Shown: positions 63,900-64,000 of the stretch, piece after piece | Position numbering within the stretch: position 1 is the stretch's first letter | Layout of the letters: each line of letters starts with the position of its first letter | Assembly: GCA_947311845.1 (NCBI GenBank) | Contig: CAMZMU010000062.1 | Span: 52,821,365-52,885,364, forward strand | Source: Poa pratensis | Lineage: Eukaryota > Streptophyta > Magnoliopsida > Poales > Poaceae | Reading direction: 5' to 3' | Length of the DNA: 64,000 nt | Program-made: the position numbers and the translations under genes | The notes under the pieces: model-generated | The model's database searches: none | What the model saw: only the letters and a program-made list of their open reading frames with translations | Told to the model about the DNA's origin: nothing

Positions 63900-64000
63900 C
63901 CGCGTCGTATAAAAGATGCGCCCGTCCGTGAAACCCTAGCCGCCTCAGACCCAATCCCCGCGCGCGTCTCTCCTCGCCCTATCCCGTCGCGCCTCTCCTC
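63900..64000 (+). promoter_or_regulatory. Probable core promoter and 5' leader of a gene beyond the window
   Basis: TATAAAA at 63908-63914 is followed by AAACCCTAG at 63931-63939 (telo-box type, common in ribosomal-protein and other growth-related plant genes). C/T-rich leader sequence continues to the right edge. The coding region is outside the window. Confidence 0.5.

Overview
This window is nuclear DNA from a grass, most likely a large-genome Pooideae species of the Triticeae/Aveneae type. Genes have introns, GC-rich first exons and plastid-type leaders, and they sit in nested LTR retrotransposons, LINEs, a tRNA-derived SINE and Stowaway/Tourist MITEs typical of that group. Three intact plant genes are supported: plastid 4-alpha-glucanotransferase DPE1 (minus, 16 exons, 577 aa), a MYST histone acetyltransferase of the HAM1/HAM2 type (plus, 9 exons, 438 aa) and a leucine-rich-repeat receptor pseudokinase resembling GHR1 (plus, 3 exons, 1059 aa). 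From memory, the DPE1 and MYST homologues are near neighbours on the long arm of rice chromosome 7, so this looks like a conserved gene neighbourhood expanded by transposons.

Layout. 1-11440 is a stack of nested retroelements: a minus-strand LTR at the left edge has inserted into the pol gene of a Tekay-like chromovirus (plus). That element, with a 4.07-kb 3' LTR, sits in an Athila-like element (minus, tRNA-Asp primer site), which in turn sits in a LINE. 12029-18201 is an almost complete 6.2-kb LINE (minus) with a perfect 15-bp target duplication. 18430-23540 is a decayed, tandemly duplicated 3' half of DPE1, loaded with four further transposons. 23900-26381 is a FAR1-related gene cut in two by a 5'-truncated LINE. 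27812-33152 is the complete DPE1 gene, with an RTE LINE in intron 4 and a SINE about 200 bp upstream of the start codon. 35197-36612 is a single-exon FAD oxidoreductase with six one-base deletions. 37810-43268 is the MYST gene. 45268-46310 is a Tourist/Harbinger-type remnant carrying a recurrent ORF. 47557-47990 and 61279-62306 are Mutator-type elements with long inverted repeats. 51810-55999 is the GHR1-like gene, whose 3' flank is duplicated at 61000-62890. The window ends in a LINE fragment and, at 63900-64000, what looks like the core promoter and 5' leader of a further gene.

The intact genes have unrelated jobs (plastid starch and malto-oligosaccharide metabolism, histone acetylation, receptor signalling). 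No operon-like or co-functional system is visible. Many frameshifts in otherwise well-preserved reading frames, including single-copy genes, are one-base changes in homopolymer runs. Assembly error should be excluded before these are called pseudogenes.
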